64,000 nt of DNA from Typha latifolia (lineage: Eukaryota; Streptophyta; Magnoliopsida; Poales; Typhaceae): contig CM034101.1 of the NCBI GenBank assembly GCA_019914945.1, positions 6,459,188-6,523,187 on the forward strand. The letters run 5' to 3'. Below are positions 22,801 to 33,809 of the stretch, in pieces. The position numbers and the translations under genes are program-made. Within the stretch, counting starts at the first letter, position 1; every line of letters begins with the position of its first letter. The notes below the pieces were generated by a model. It worked only from the letters and a program-made list of their open reading frames with translations, was not told the origin of the DNA and did not search any database.

Positions 22801-23621
22801 TGTTCGGTGACTTCCAAAAGGACACACCTGAGGAGAGGAACATCCGTTTTGGTGTTAGAGAGCACGGAATGGGTGCCATATGCAATGGTATTGCACTCCA
22901 TAGCCCTGGCCTCATCCCCTACTGCGCAACTTTCTTTGTATTCACAGACTACATGAGAGCTGCCATGAGGATATCAGCATTGTGTGAGGCTGGAGTAATC
23001 TACGTGATGACCCATGACTCCATTGGTCTGGGAGAAGATGGACCCACCCATCAGCCTATTGAACATCTTATTAGTTTCCGAGCCATGCCCAACATCCTAA
23101 TGCTCCGGCCTGCAGATGGTAATGAGACTGCTGGTGCTTACAAGGTTGCAGTCCTTAATGGGAACAGGCCGTCGGTCCTTGCCCTCTCTCGTCAGAAGCT
23201 CCCTCAGCTTCCTGGAACATCTGTTGAAGGGGTTGAGAAGGGAGGCTATGTTATCTCCGACAACTCTTCTGGGAACAAGCCAGATCTCATTCTTATAGGC
23301 ACCGGTTCTGAACTTGAAATTGCTGCAAAGGCAGCAGACCAGCTGAGGAAGGAGGGGAAGACGGTTCGGGTTGTGTCACTTGTTTCATGGGAATTGTTTG
23401 ATGATCAACCGGAGGAATACAAGGAGAGTGTCCTTCCCAGCGCAGTCACTTCGAGGATTAGCATCGAGGCAGGATCAACACTTGGGTGGCAAAAGTTCGT
23501 TGGAAGCAAAGGGAAAGCTATTGGTATTGACCGATTCGGTGCGAGTGCTCCTGCTGGAAGAATATACAAGGAGTTTGGTCTAACAGTCGAGAATGTCATT
23601 GCAGAAGCTAAGGCACTATAA
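19896..23621 (+). CDS. TKT: Transketolase, chloroplastic (7 exons)
   Basis: Plastid transketolase (EC 2.2.1.1) moves two-carbon ketol units between sugar phosphates in the Calvin cycle and pentose-phosphate pathway, using thiamine diphosphate and Mg. Exons: 19896-20375, 21383-21473, 21604-21709, 21809-22091, 22173-22321, 22399-22552, 22665-23621; all six introns are GT-AG and phases join without a break, giving 2,220 nt and 739 residues, the normal length. Residues 1 to about 60 are Ser/Ala/Arg-rich and lack acidic runs, as in a stroma-targeting peptide. Motifs: [12 protein letters not shown] (GHP at 101-103), the thiamine-binding GDG at 231-233 continuing as CQMEG, the catalytic Glu487 in VREHGMG, and the signature GLGEDGPTH at 542-550. 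The ATG follows the TATA box and opens the transit peptide. No frame damage is visible; it should be functional. Confidence 0.97.
20376..21382 (+). other. Transketolase intron 1 (1,007 bp)
   Basis: The longest intron of the gene; donor GTACGC after a Thr codon, acceptor TTTCAG before Glu-Glu-Asp. Phase 0. T-rich and without ORFs or transposon ends that I could see. The other introns are 130, 99, 81, 77 and 112 bp. Confidence 0.9.
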
Positions 23622-23883
23622 GATTTTATCTTGTCTTACGTTCATCTCTTGGCCAAAAGGAGAATAATATTGGCTCTGATAAGGAGGAGAGTAAATTAAG
23701 GCATTAGACTTTTATTAAAAAAAAATATATCTTTTCATTTTGCTCTTAGCATGCACGAGATTGTACTCCATTTTGGTTCTGGGGATCTAATAAGCAATTG
23801 CAATGAAGACCGGCTTTGTTCTTCTATCTGCTTTCAACACTATGTATACCTGCCATTGAATGTGAACTATGTAGCCATATCAG
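23622..23883 (+). other. Transketolase 3' flank
   Basis: The 3' UTR and end of the transcription unit lie here. AATAAT-type signals occur at 23663-23668, but no unambiguous cleavage site can be chosen. The last 8 bp (CATATCAG) are the left target duplication of the next element. Confidence 0.5.
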
Positions 23884-24623
23884 TAGGGCTGTCAGGCTTG
23901 ACGAGCAGCTCGGGCTCGGCTCGGGCTCGGCTCGGGTGAAGCTCGAGTCCGGCTCGATCAGAGCTGAGCCGAGCCCGAGCCATTATAATAGGCTCGAAAT
24001 TAATATCGAGCCGAGCCTGAGCCGGAGCCGGCTCGCTCAGGCTCGGCTCGATAGGCTCGATAGCCTGAGTCCCTATGACTAAGGACATGTGGCATAAGGA
24101 AATATTGCCACGTGTCCCTCACTAACTCATTCTCATCCTCACCTTCCCCACCCTCACCTACCCTCACCTACCCCACCCTCATTAATTACTTCACCTCTCC
24201 CATCACATCACCTTCCCCATCATCAATTCCCCCACCCTCACCTTCACTCTCACCCTCATCCACCAGATCACCTTCACTCTTCCCTCCCCGTCGGTCTCCA
24301 TCGGCAACGACGGCAAGCCACCACCACGGCGCCACACCTTCCTCCGTCGTCGTCCTCCTCCTCCGTCGTCGGCCTCCTCCATCCGTCTCCGACTCCTTCG
24401 GCAAACCGCCGCCCACGTCGCCACCGCCCACGTCGCCACCGCCTCATCCTCTAATCGAGCTCGAGCTTTGCTCGGGCTCGGCTCGGGCTCGGTTAGGCTC
24501 AGCTCGAGCTCGGCTCGGGTTGAGCTGAGCCGAGCCTGAGCAACATTGTGAGGCTCGAAACTAATTTCGAGCCGAGCCTGAGCCAGAGCCGGCTCGCTCA
24601 GGCTCGGCTCGTTTACACCCCTA
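23884..24623. mobile_element. Non-autonomous hAT-like element with internal direct repeats
   Basis: 740 bp with ends TAGGGCTGTCA and TTTACACCCCTA, i.e. hAT-type inverted ends (TAGGG...CCCTA), and an 8-bp duplication with one mismatch (CATATCAG at 23876-23883, CATATTAG at 24624-24631). Two direct repeats of about 160 bp rich in GCTCGGCTCGG (about 23908-24062 and 24456-24612) flank a 370-bp pyrimidine-rich segment. That segment is CCACC-, TCACC- and CGTCG-rich and could be a captured genic piece. There is no transposase. Confidence 0.8.
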
Positions 24624-24631
24624 CATATTAG

Positions 24632-25182
24632 ATTATATTCTGTTTGCTTAAAATATGTTTGATGCTCATTTTGTTTAATAGGATTTTTTAATACTTAGTT
24701 TGGACATCTAGCTGAAGCCTTTGTGAGCCACAACCCGGATATTCAACTTTTTTTAAAGGCATATACAACTTTAGACATTTCACTGCATAATGAGAAGAGA
24801 TGTTGAATAGCCCGGTAGAGATAAACTAATCAAATATCTTATTTTCTAGTCTTGATGGCAAGTTTCAGTTGTAAACCTTGGGCATCTAATAATAGTCCTC
24901 ACTTCCAGTAATTGAACATGAGAATTTTGTCATCGACCCTAATGATGCAGTTAGGAAAATTGGGCAGATTTTTCTGATTGTTTGCGATCTACGACCCATA
25001 TATGTGTAATTTGATGTTTCTACTATTTGAAATTTCTTCTCAAATCTGTGATCTCATTACAATTAAAGAAAAAACTAAGTGAAATTTCTACCCTTTGATT
25101 TCAGAGCTTTTAAAATTGACATTCTTTACCTTTAGATAATACAATAATTTTGTATATATATTGTAACCCATATGCATCTAAT
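24632..25182. repeat. Dispersed unclassified repeat, piece 1
   Basis: Contains the words ACTAATCAAAT, GGCAAGTTTCAGTTGTAA and TATGTGTAATTTGATGTTTC, which recur in the same order, diverged, at 36790-37125 and partly at 62340-63400. Family unknown; no coding potential. Confidence 0.45.
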
Positions 25183-25195
25183 AACTTGCCATAGT

Positions 25196-26192
25196 TCTTC
25201 CTTCTTGGTGCCGGCCCTAGCGCTCTACTAGGGAGAGGCTCTTCTCCCTAAAGTTCTCTCCATCTCCCTCTTTTATCCCCATTTTCCTTCTCCTCTCCTC
25301 GTCGAGCTTGGAGTTCGTCAGCTTGATAGTGGTACCGAGCCATCTAGGCCAAGATCGTCACCTCCTTCTCCAACATTGCCCCCCTTTCGCCTTCGACCCT
25401 GATGACATCTCCTTCTGCCCTTCTTTCCCGCACCCTGCCCCCCCAAACTAGATCTCTCTCAGTCCTCTCTTCACTCTCATCTCCCTCGGAACCCCGTCCT
25501 CTTAGTGGTGCAACATCCAGCCCAGTCGCCCTCCCTCCGATCACTACTTCTAGTAGCTTTTGGACTGTCCAACCATCGTTTCCTTCGGCTTCCCACTCCA
25601 TCATCGCCTTTTCTCCCCCATGCCAAGATGGTTGTTGGCTCCTCTGACTTGCCAAAGCTTGAGGTCGCGACCTTTGCTAACCTCTCTCTATCGCCACCAA
25701 CCTCCTCTCCACCCCACCCCTTGCTGGGCCTCCTTCGCCCTGGTTGTTGTTAGGCGTTGGATCAGCCATGGCTGTGGGCGAGCGATTGCCTTGCCGTCAT
25801 GTGGTGGATCTACTAACTTAGTTCGCTTTTGTAGAGTTGGTGTAGTTTCATGATCTCTCAATAGTTTGGTAGATTCTACTTTGGTGATTTTTTAGAAGGT
25901 TTAGTTGGGTCTATCGATCTCTATGTGTGTTGAGTCTATTTTAGATGAGATGAGCCTTAGGATGCCGACCCTTTGATGAGAAGCGCTCTAAGTTTAAGTC
26001 TCCTACATTTTTTTTTATCTATAGGGTTGCCTTAGGCCAAGAGGGAGGTTTGTTCAATGGTCGATACCCTATCACCTCCATTTGTTTATTTGCGCGAGTA
26101 TTTGTTTGGTTATATATTGATACACTGGGTTATAAATTTTTCATGAAGCTTAATGAATTATCTATCTACAGACATTTTTAAATATAAAATAA
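25196..26192. mobile_element. Retroposed segment with 13-bp target duplication
   Basis: About 1 kb flanked by the direct repeat AACTTGCCATAGT (25183-25195 and 26193-26205). An A-rich end (AAATATAAAATAA) precedes the right repeat. The 5' part is GC/CT-rich and partly open in several frames without a recognisable domain; the 3' part is AT-rich. Long target duplications plus an A-rich end suggest LINE-machinery insertion of a truncated LINE or a processed transcript. The source could not be identified. Confidence 0.55.
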
Positions 26193-26205
26193 AACTTGCC
26201 ATAGT

Positions 26206-26849
26206 CTTTATTTCAAACTATCAAAACGTTCATTCACAAACATTTTATGAATGAGTATGAGAATTTTTCTCGTCATCCACAATCAATTAGTCGTAATCTA
26301 TAATCATGATATTTTTTTCTGAAAAATAATCCATAGATTAATTCATTCAAGCCAAACTAGGTTACATTAAAAGTTAGATTAATCCAATCCTTACAAGCTC
26401 GGTTTAAAACTACAAAATTTGTTCCTACACCTTCAAATGCTTCAAAGAATATTAATATGGTAATATAATAACTCTTAATTAGGTAGGTCAGATTTTAGTT
26501 TTACTAACCATTCATCTAGTCTGAGAGATACCATCTCTATTCTATCGAAGAGGAGGAACTTAACCAACTTTCACTGGAGAGTGCGCAATAAGCCAATTTG
26601 GTGGAGAAGCTTCCAGTGAAGTTTAGAAACTTGGGTGGTGCATGCTTTCTAATTGCCTTCTATCTAAAACTAATATAGATGTATAATTTGATGTTTTCTC
26701 TCATGTGGTGTTTTTGACACATAGAACCCCTTCGAATCTCATAATTCCTCAACAACTTGGTTATTACTATATACTATATAGTCATTGTTGTTGCTAATGC
26801 CCTATATATTGGTTTTCCCTCCTATTGTTCTTCTCAACTTTGTCTTATA
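26206..26849. repeat. Dispersed unclassified repeat, piece 2, and intergenic DNA
   Basis: The segment around 26230-26320 (CATTCACAAACATTTTATGA, ending near ATAATCATGAT) resembles 36900-36990 and 62985-63060. The rest is intergenic. The last five bases TATAG (26850-26854, just outside) are the copia target site. Confidence 0.4.
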
Positions 26850-26993
26850 TATAGTGTTAGGTTTTTATATGTTGGCAATTGTGTACAAAATATTTTAAGT
26901 GTATTTTTTCATGTATATGAGCTTTACACAAGTCTAGAATATCACTGGTGTGAAGAATTTCAAGATCATTGGAGAAAAGCCGTCGCGTTCTCA

Positions 26994-27237
26994 GCCGCGT
27001 TCACAAGCGCGTTCGAACGCGAGCACTGCGTTCACACAGACAGAGAGCCGCGTTCACAAGCGCGTTCGAACGCGGGTACTGCGTTCACACAGACAGAGAG
27101 TCGCGTTCACAAACGCGTTCGAACGCGGGTACTGCGTTCACACAGACCGAGAGCAGCGTTCACAAACGCGTTCGAACGCGGGTACTGCGTTCACACAGAC
27201 CGAGAGCAGCGTTCACAAACGCGTTCGAACGCAACCT
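26994..27237 (+). repeat. 53-bp tandem repeat in copia LTR
   Basis: Units begin at 26994, 27047, 27100, 27153 and 27206, exactly 53 bp apart. Each contains GCGTTCACA, then GCGTTCGAACGC, then GCGTTCACACAGAC. Because 53 is not a multiple of three, all three frames stay open and show the same shifted peptides; these are not proteins. The 3' LTR has the matching array at about 35876-36119, and the left element has about four units. Confidence 0.95.
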
Positions 27238-27412
27238 GAAGAATTCAAGCTGTCGCGTTCGAACGCACTTGGGCCCGTTCGAACGCAAGTGAGATTAAGT
27301 TAGGCCGTTCGAACGTACTCGGGCCGCGTTCGAACGCACCTATGAAGTTTGCAATTTATTGGATTTTCGTGAGTACGAATATTACTTGGATTTGGCAATA
27401 TCTTGGAGATCA

Positions 27413-27420
27413 TATATAAG
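27413..27420 (+). promoter_or_regulatory. Copia LTR TATA box
   Basis: TATATAAG placed about 75 bp after the last TTCGAA palindrome. The same box is at 36295-36302 in the 3' LTR and at 3204-3211 (minus strand) in the left element. Confidence 0.7.
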
Positions 27421-27886
27421 GATAGTGTTGCCCTAACTCAAAGGTAGTTGAAGAAGATTATTCAAGGAGACTTTTTGGAGGCTACATCGGTTCTTCAACA
27501 AAATAAGGCCCTTCGCATCTACAAATCTTAATCTTTCGTCTTAAGGGCTATCTAGACGAAAGATCAATCTCGAGGGTTACTGAGATTGGACTTCAATCAC
27601 AAGAAGCAGTGAATCGTGGGTTCTAGCGATCAAGACTGAGAGGAACAAAGTCGTTTGGATCGACGGGTTGTTTTGTGAGTCAGTCTTGTAACTGCTACTA
27701 TCATAGTGATTGGTTTTGATCCGAGTTTGGATCCGTGGTTTTTTACCGTTTGGGTTTTCCACGTTAAAATCTTGGTGTTCATCTCTACTTTCGTTTTTTA
27801 TATTTCTTCGATCTTTTACTTAAGCGAACGAGCGAGATCATTGCCTAGTGTTTAGATACATACGTGTGTCTAGGGGTTTTTTCAAT

Positions 27887-27898
27887 TGGTATCAGAGC
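27887..27898 (+). other. Copia primer-binding site
   Basis: TGGTATCAGAGC, two bases after the 5' LTR; complementary to the 3' end of plant initiator tRNA-Met. Confidence 0.95.
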
Positions 27899-27933
27899 GG
27901 GTTCTCTCACCCTTTGAGAGAGATCTATTAGGC

Positions 27934-28812
27934 ATGGATTTTCATAGAGATGGACCATCATCTATTAGACCTCCTATTCTAGATGGATCAAATTATGGAT
28001 ATTGGAAAGCTAGGATGAGAGCTTATTTGAAGTCTATAGATGAGAGAGTATGGATGGCCATTGTGAACGGTTGGAGTCCACCAATGTACATGGTGAATGA
28101 TGAGTTAGTTGAGAAACCGATTGAGTCATGGGATAAAACAGATTATGAAAAAGTTGGCTGGAATAGCAAAGCAATAAATGCAATTTTTAGTTGTGTTTCC
28201 TCGGAAGAATTTAGAAGAATATCTACTTGTGAAATAGCAAAACAAGCTTGGATGATCTTAGAAACAACTCATGAAGGTACTATGGCTGTAAAACTTTCGA
28301 AACTTCAGAGGTTGACTACTAATTTTGAAACCCTACGTATGGAGGAGAATGAAACATTTGATGAGTTCTATGCAAAGTTAAGTGATATAGTCAATTCCAG
28401 TTTCAACCTAGGAGAGAAAATTCCTGAAAATAGAATTGTCCGTAAGATCCTTAGGTCTCTTCCAGAAAGGTTTCAGGCGAAAGTCACAGCTATTGAGGAA
28501 AGTAAGGACATTGATTCTATGAAAGTTGAACAATTGGTAGGAAATCTACAAACATTTGAGTCCAGTCTTTCAAAACCGAGGAAGTCCAAAGGGATAGCTC
28601 TATCCACTGTTGAACAAAATTTAGAGGAGTCTGAAGATGAAGGTGATTTAGATGTTGAGATGTTGGCTATGTTTGTCAAAAAGTTTAATAAATTCTTTCG
28701 GAAGCCAAACAAGTTGAATACTGAAAAGTTTGAAAAAAATAAAACTTTTTTGAAAAAGAAGAATACTGTGGCTTCGAATACAGGTGGTAGCAACAACAAT
28801 GTCAAACAGTAA
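27934..28812 (+). pseudogene. Copia gag, N-terminal part, ended by premature stop
   Basis: Structural gag protein. The first ATG after the primer site is at 27934 (MDFHRDGPSS); the longer open frame starts only at a TTG overlapping the primer site, so I take the ATG. 292 codons with copia gag landmarks SNYGYWKARMRAYLKSIDE, AKQAWMILETTHEGT, YAKLSDIVNSSF and VRKILRSLPERF. It stops at TAA 28810-28812, but the frame goes on with the zinc knuckle (CFECSSFGHIAQEC, about 28842-28883) and an acidic stretch. A frameshift near 28990-29020 then separates it from the pol frame. Confidence 0.9.
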
Positions 28813-29044
28813 AATAAGAATTCTGAAAATAAAGTTCAATGTTTTGAATGTTCTAGTTTTGGACACATCGCACAAGAATGCCCTAATCGTCTTAAGAGAA
28901 AGGGCAAAGCTATGAAAGTTACTTGGGATGATTCAGATGAATCTAATGATGATTCTGATAAAGACGAAGAAAACTTTGTAGCCTTTGCCTCTTTCTCGCT
29001 AATATCGACTCGTTGATGATACTGATAGTACAGATGATCTTGAT

Positions 29045-32000
29045 ATGCTACCGGCTGAGGAAGATGAATCTGAAATTCAAAAGGCATATAATGACTTGTA
29101 CCTGGAGTCGTTTAAACTCAAGAAAAGCAATCTTAGACTACTTCAACGACTCAAGGAAATTGAACCAGAAAGAATTCAATTTGAGGAGAAGTACAAATTG
29201 GAGCTTGAATGTGTCAAAGACCTTTCTGAACAACTTGACAATGCGAAAAATAAAATGAAGGCTGATGAAATTGAACTAGAGCGATTGCATAAGGAAGTTA
29301 CTTTTCTAAAAGGGAAGAACAAACTGGACGAGATTCTAAAAGCTCAGATCTCTGGAAAAGACAGGTATGGTGTTGGATATACTGGTAATTCAAATAATAA
29401 TAAAACTGTTTTTGTTTCTGCAGGTATACAAAAGGAAGAATACCTGAAGCCATCAATCGTATTTTCAAAGCAATCCTGGATGAATCGTTCAAAATTGAAG
29501 ATGAATCTACAAACTGGTGAATCTTTGACGGCACCAAAGGTAAACTTTAGTCACACTCCTCGACAAAAGGTGAGTAGAAAAGGGTTTGTTCCGACATGCT
29601 ATCATTGCGGCATTCTAGGGCATATTCGACCTCATTGTAAATTTTTGCAAAAACCTAGAACTGCTTTCATTTATGGAATGAAAACAAAAACCATATGGGT
29701 CAAGAAAAGTGATTTGAAATGTTATGTTGTGCATACAGCCTTGAAAGCTTTAAATTCTGATTTATGGTATTTAGACAGTGGCTGTTCAAGACATATGTCG
29801 GGTGACAAGTCATTATTTTCTAATCTTGAAAAACATGAAGGGGGAGTTGTGACATTCGGAGATGGTAATTCATCAAAGGTAATAGGTAAAGGAAAGGTAA
29901 GTACTCTAGGGATTCCTAGTCTCGAAAATGTTCTTTATGTTAAGGGCTTGAAAGCTAATCTACTGAGCATCAGTCAATTTTGTGATGAAGATTATGAGGT
30001 AAAATTCTCCAAAAATGATTGTACTGTTCTAGATCATGATGGTAATGTTATATGTTATGGATCTAGAACATCTGATAATTGCTATGTCGTTGGAACTTCA
30101 CATAAACTGAAATGTAACAGTGCGTCTTTCGACATTGCAGATCTCTGGCATCAACGTCTTGGACATGTGAATCACAAGGAATTATTTACTCTGTCCAAAC
30201 ATGAAATGGTAAGAGGAATACCTAAGATAAAAGAAATGTCAAAAAGAGTGTGCGGTTCGTGTCAAATTGGAAAACAAATTCGTATCTCACACAAGAAGGT
30301 AAATGCAGCTACCACTGACCGTGTGCTACAATTAGTTCACATGGACTTGATGGGTCCAACAAAAACCGAAAGTCTTGGAGGTAAACGCTATATATTCTTA
30401 ATGGTCGATGATTACTCCAGATATACCTGGGTTGCCTTTCTACGTGAGAAGTCTGAAACCTTTGAAGTTTTTAAATCACTGTGCTTAAAATTGCAGAATG
30501 AAAAATCTACAACCCTAGTTAGGATTCGTTCTGATCATGGTAGAGAATTTGAAAATGAAAATTTTTCTATATTTTGCGATTCTCTTGGTATTCAACATGA
30601 GTTTTCAGCTCCTATAACTCCACAACAGAACGGGATTGTTGAAAGAAAAAACCGAGTTGTGCAGGAAATGGCTAGGGTTATGCTTCATGCTAAAAAGGTT
30701 ACTCAAAGGTTTTGGGCAGAGGCGGTCAATACAGCGGTACATGTAATAAATCGTGTTTATCTAAGACCAGGTACAAATATGACTGCTTATGAAATCTGGA
30801 AAGGTAAGAAACCTAGTGTTAAATATTTTCGAGTTTTTGGTAGTAAATGTTATATCTTGCGTGATCGAGAATATTTGACTAAATTTGACACTAGAAGTAG
30901 CGAAGACATCTTTTTGGGGTACTCGAATAATAGTAGAGCCTACGAGTATTTAACCTTGAAACTTCTCTTTGTTATGGAATCTGCTAATGTTATGATAGAT
31001 GAATCCTCGACTGACTTAACTAAAGCTACTTCTATTTTCTTTTCTGCAGATACATATTACGAAGAAATAGGAAAGGAGCTTGATCTGGAAATTGAGAATA
31101 AGGACGAGGACAAAGTTGAAATGAACAAAAATGACTGCAACGTACCGGAACCATCTGCTAGAGTGAAATCAAATCATCCACTGTCACAAGTGATCGGAGA
31201 CGTGAATGGACCAATTAAGACAAGACGACAAATCCAAAGTGAGGTATCATTTACTTGTTATACATCTTCTTTTGAACCTAAAAATGTGAAAGAAGCATTG
31301 TTAGACGATTCTTGGGTAAATGCTATGCATGAGGAATTAGAGCAATTTTCTAGGAATGATGTTTGGTATTTAGTTCCTAGACCTAAGAATGTGAACGTTA
31401 TTGGAACAAAGTGGATTTACAAAAATAAAAGTGATGAACATGGCAATATAGTTCGAAATAAAGCCAGACTAGTAGCACAGGGATACACTCAGGTTGAGGG
31501 TATAGATTTTGATGAGACATTTGCACCTGTTGCTAGATTAGAGTCTATTCGTATACTGCTTGCCATTGCTTGTCATTTAAAATTTAAATTGTTTCAAATG
31601 GATGTTAAAAGTGCTTTCTTAAATGGTATCCTGAATGAAGATGTTTATGTGGAACAACCTAAGGGTTTCGAAGATCAAAAATTTCCTTCTTATGTTTTTA
31701 AATTGAAAAAGGCTCTTTACGGGCTAAAACAAGCTCCGAGAGCTTGGTATGAGAAGTTGACCACCTTTTTAGTGGATGCGGGGTTCACTCGAGGGGGAGT
31801 GGACAAGACATTATTCATTAGACGTGAAAACAAGAGTTTAATTGTGGCACAAATATATGTGGATGACATTGTCTTCGGGGCGACGAGTCAATTATTAGCT
31901 AAGGAGTTTGCTGATCTCATGCACAGTCATTTTGAGATGAGTATGATGGGTGAGTTGAAGTTCTTTTTAGGGCTTCAAATTACTCAATTGGAGAGAGGGA

Positions 32001-32800
32001 TTTTTATCGCTCAAACCAAGTATGCTAAGGATCTTGTGACTAAATTTGGTTTAGAAAATGCAAAACATGCTAGAACTCCTATGAGTACAACTACCAAACT
32101 AGGTAAGGACATGTCAGGAAAAAGTGTTGATCAGACAGTGTATAGGAGCATGATCGGTAGCCTTTTGTACTTAACGGCTAGTAGACCCGACATTGCATTT
32201 AGTGTCGGTGTGTGTGCTAGGTTTCAGTCTGAACCTAAGGAGTCACATTTGTTTGCTGTGAAACGTATCATAAAATATGTTAGTGGCACAGTTGATTTAG
32301 GTATCTGGTTTACTTATGACTCGGGTGCTATCATATCGGCATACACGGATTCTGATTGGGCAGGTTCATGTGATGATAGAAAAAGTACTTCAGGTGGATG
32401 TTTTTATATTGGAAACAATCTGGTTGCATGGCATAGTAAGAAACAAAACTCGATATCTTTATCTACTGCGGAGGCCGAGTACATTGCAGCAGGAAGTTGT
32501 TGTTCTCAGTTACTATGGATGAAACAGATGGTCAAGGATTATGGCATTGAACAAGATACTATGGTGCTTTATTGTGACAACATGAGTGCTATTAATATAT
32601 CGAAAAATCCTGTTCAACACTCGCGTACAAAACATATTGATATCCGACATCATTTTATACGCGAGTTAGTTGAAGACAAAACAATAGCACTAGAACATGT
32701 TGAGACGGAGAAACAGTTGGGTGACTTGTTTACAAAACCTTTGGATTTACAGAGATTTGAGTATCTTCGTACTTCTTTAGGGATTTGTGCTTTGGACTGA
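29045..32800 (+). CDS. Copia gag-pol polyprotein, open part (1,251 codons)
   Basis: The long open frame of the young copia element. It starts inside the gag/pol junction, so the N-terminus as given (MLPAEEDE) is only the first Met after the frameshift. Order: coiled-coil-like Lys/Glu-rich region (about 10-100); zinc knuckle [14 protein letters not shown] from residue 185; aspartic protease [11 protein letters not shown] with Asp244; pre-integrase [11 protein letters not shown] from 367; integrase with Asp434, Asp497 and Glu533 (35 residues between the last two, the DD35E spacing); reverse transcriptase with [21 protein letters not shown] and YVDD at 938-941; RNase H with YTDSDWAG (Asp1102) and STAEAEY. 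All catalytic residues I checked are present. Without an intact gag it is probably not expressed normally, though enzymes could act in trans. Confidence 0.95.
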   Translation: MLPAEEDESEIQKAYNDLYLESFKLKKSNLRLLQRLKEIEPERIQFEEKYKLELECVKDLSEQLDNAKNKMKADEIELERLHKEVTFLKGKNKLDEILKAQISGKDRYGVGYTGNSNNNKTVFVSAGIQKEEYLKPSIVFSKQSWMNRSKLKMNLQTGESLTAPKVNFSHTPRQKVSRKGFVPTCYHCGILGHIRPHCKFLQKPRTAFIYGMKTKTIWVKKSDLKCYVVHTALKALNSDLWYLDSGCSRHMSGDKSLFSNLEKHEGGVVTFGDGNSSKVIGKGKVSTLGIPSLENVLYVKGLKANLLSISQFCDEDYEVKFSKNDCTVLDHDGNVICYGSRTSDNCYVVGTSHKLKCNSASFDIADLWHQRLGHVNHKELFTLSKHEMVRGIPKIKEMSKRVCGSCQIGKQIRISHKKVNAATTDRVLQLVHMDLMGPTKTESLGGKRYIFLMVDDYSRYTWVAFLREKSETFEVFKSLCLKLQNEKSTTLVRIRSDHGREFENENFSIFCDSLGIQHEFSAPITPQQNGIVERKNRVVQEMARVMLHAKKVTQRFWAEAVNTAVHVINRVYLRPGTNMTAYEIWKGKKPSVKYFRVFGSKCYILRDREYLTKFDTRSSEDIFLGYSNNSRAYEYLTLKLLFVMESANVMIDESSTDLTKATSIFFSADTYYEEIGKELDLEIENKDEDKVEMNKNDCNVPEPSARVKSNHPLSQVIGDVNGPIKTRRQIQSEVSFTCYTSSFEPKNVKEALLDDSWVNAMHEELEQFSRNDVWYLVPRPKNVNVIGTKWIYKNKSDEHGNIVRNKARLVAQGYTQVEGIDFDETFAPVARLESIRILLAIACHLKFKLFQMDVKSAFLNGILNEDVYVEQPKGFEDQKFPSYVFKLKKALYGLKQAPRAWYEKLTTFLVDAGFTRGGVDKTLFIRRENKSLIVAQIYVDDIVFGATSQLLAKEFADLMHSHFEMSMMGELKFFLGLQITQLERGIFIAQTKYAKDLVTKFGLENAKHARTPMSTTTKLGKDMSGKSVDQTVYRSMIGSLLYLTASRPDIAFSVGVCARFQSEPKESHLFAVKRIIKYVSGTVDLGIWFTYDSGAIISAYTDSDWAGSCDDRKSTSGGCFYIGNNLVAWHSKKQNSISLSTAEAEYIAAGSCCSQLLWMKQMVKDYGIEQDTMVLYCDNMSAINISKNPVQHSRTKHIDIRHHFIRELVEDKTIALEHVETEKQLGDLFTKPLDLQRFEYLRTSLGICALD

Positions 32801-33805
32801 TTTTATTGGGATTTGTGTTCTTTTTAGTTTGCGAGTTTCTTTTGTTTCATTTTTTTTTGGTTTTCTTTTACTCTGAAATTTTCTTTGGTTTCAGTTTTAG
32901 ATTTGTCGAGAGTTTTTTTTGTTATAAAAAAAAAAAAATTTGATGCACTCCTAGATTCAATAATATCCTCTTGACATAAAAATATGATTTTTCTCTTGAT
33001 TGTGAGTTATTATAGTCAATTTTGTCATCTTGTAGTATATTGTTTCAATTTTGAATTTGTCACTCCCTCGACTTCTATAATAATAACTTTTTAATGCCTC
33101 ATAACGTATGTGTATTCTTGAGTGAGCATGATATCATGAATATTTTTTTTTAAATAGCTCTCTATTAACTTTGATTTGCACAGTTTGACCTCATGCTTAG
33201 TTATCAAATATATTTTTATAAAAGATCAATGAAAAGGGCTGCAATGAGTTAGTGTGAAAGCCGAGTCTTGTTTCGAGTCCAGTTTGACTCAAGACATTAT
33301 TTGCAAATGTTAATAAAAAAATGATATATGTGAATTTCTTCTTGCACATTGTTTGATTTGTATTTCAAGAAAAGGGCTACCTACTCATGTGTGAAAGCCA
33401 TCATTGCACATATATGTTTCAATAAAAAAAAAATACAGGAAAAATTCCTGCTGTATTATGGAGAATAAGTCGAAAAGTGCAAATTTCTATACTGAGTCGG
33501 TTTGACTACTGTGTTGCATCATTATTTATATAGTAAAGTTTGTTTAAGAAGATTGGTTCATGTTATCTATGATCATCTTGCATATGCATATCGTTATGAT
33601 CAATCAAGATTAATGTAATTTTGAGTGATGCATTCGAATTGAGTATAATATGCTTTTGATGATTTGATTGATCTTGTATGACTTATTTCATTTGATTGTC
33701 ATATTCTATGTCTTGATTATATTTTGGAATTCTAGAAGTGCATCTCCAAAAAGATTTTTACCTTGTTTTTAGTTAAATTATATTATAAAAAAAAATAAAT
33801 AAAAA
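32801..33805 (+). other. Non-coding region after copia pol
   Basis: T-rich, AT-rich spacer inside the element with no supported ORF. It separates pol from the leader of the extra ORF. Confidence 0.7.
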
Positions 33806-33809
33806 AAAG

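Larger units (their letters stand above)
26855..27884 (+). repeat. Copia 5' LTR
   Basis: Starts TGTTAGGTTT and ends GGGGTTTTTTCA. It holds nine TTCGAA palindromes between 27010 and 27340, most within a 53-bp tandem repeat, then a TATA box TATATAAG at 27413-27420. Transcription probably starts about 30 bp after the TATA box. Confidence 0.97.

Noticed and set aside
24112..24528. Pro/Ser-rich frame in the hAT-like element
   Set aside because: It reads across the element's repeat modules and a CCT/CCA-rich block; a captured exon is possible but unproven, so only noted as a finding.
26950..27303. Open frames rich in RSQTRSNAG/VHKRVRT peptides in copia LTRs (also 3311-3619 and 35705-36174)
   Set aside because: They come from the stop-free 53-bp tandem repeat, appear in all three frames, and lie in LTR U3 sequence.
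27886..27933. Gag start upstream of 27934
   Set aside because: It would begin at a TTG overlapping the tRNA primer site; the ATG at 27934 is the first real start codon.
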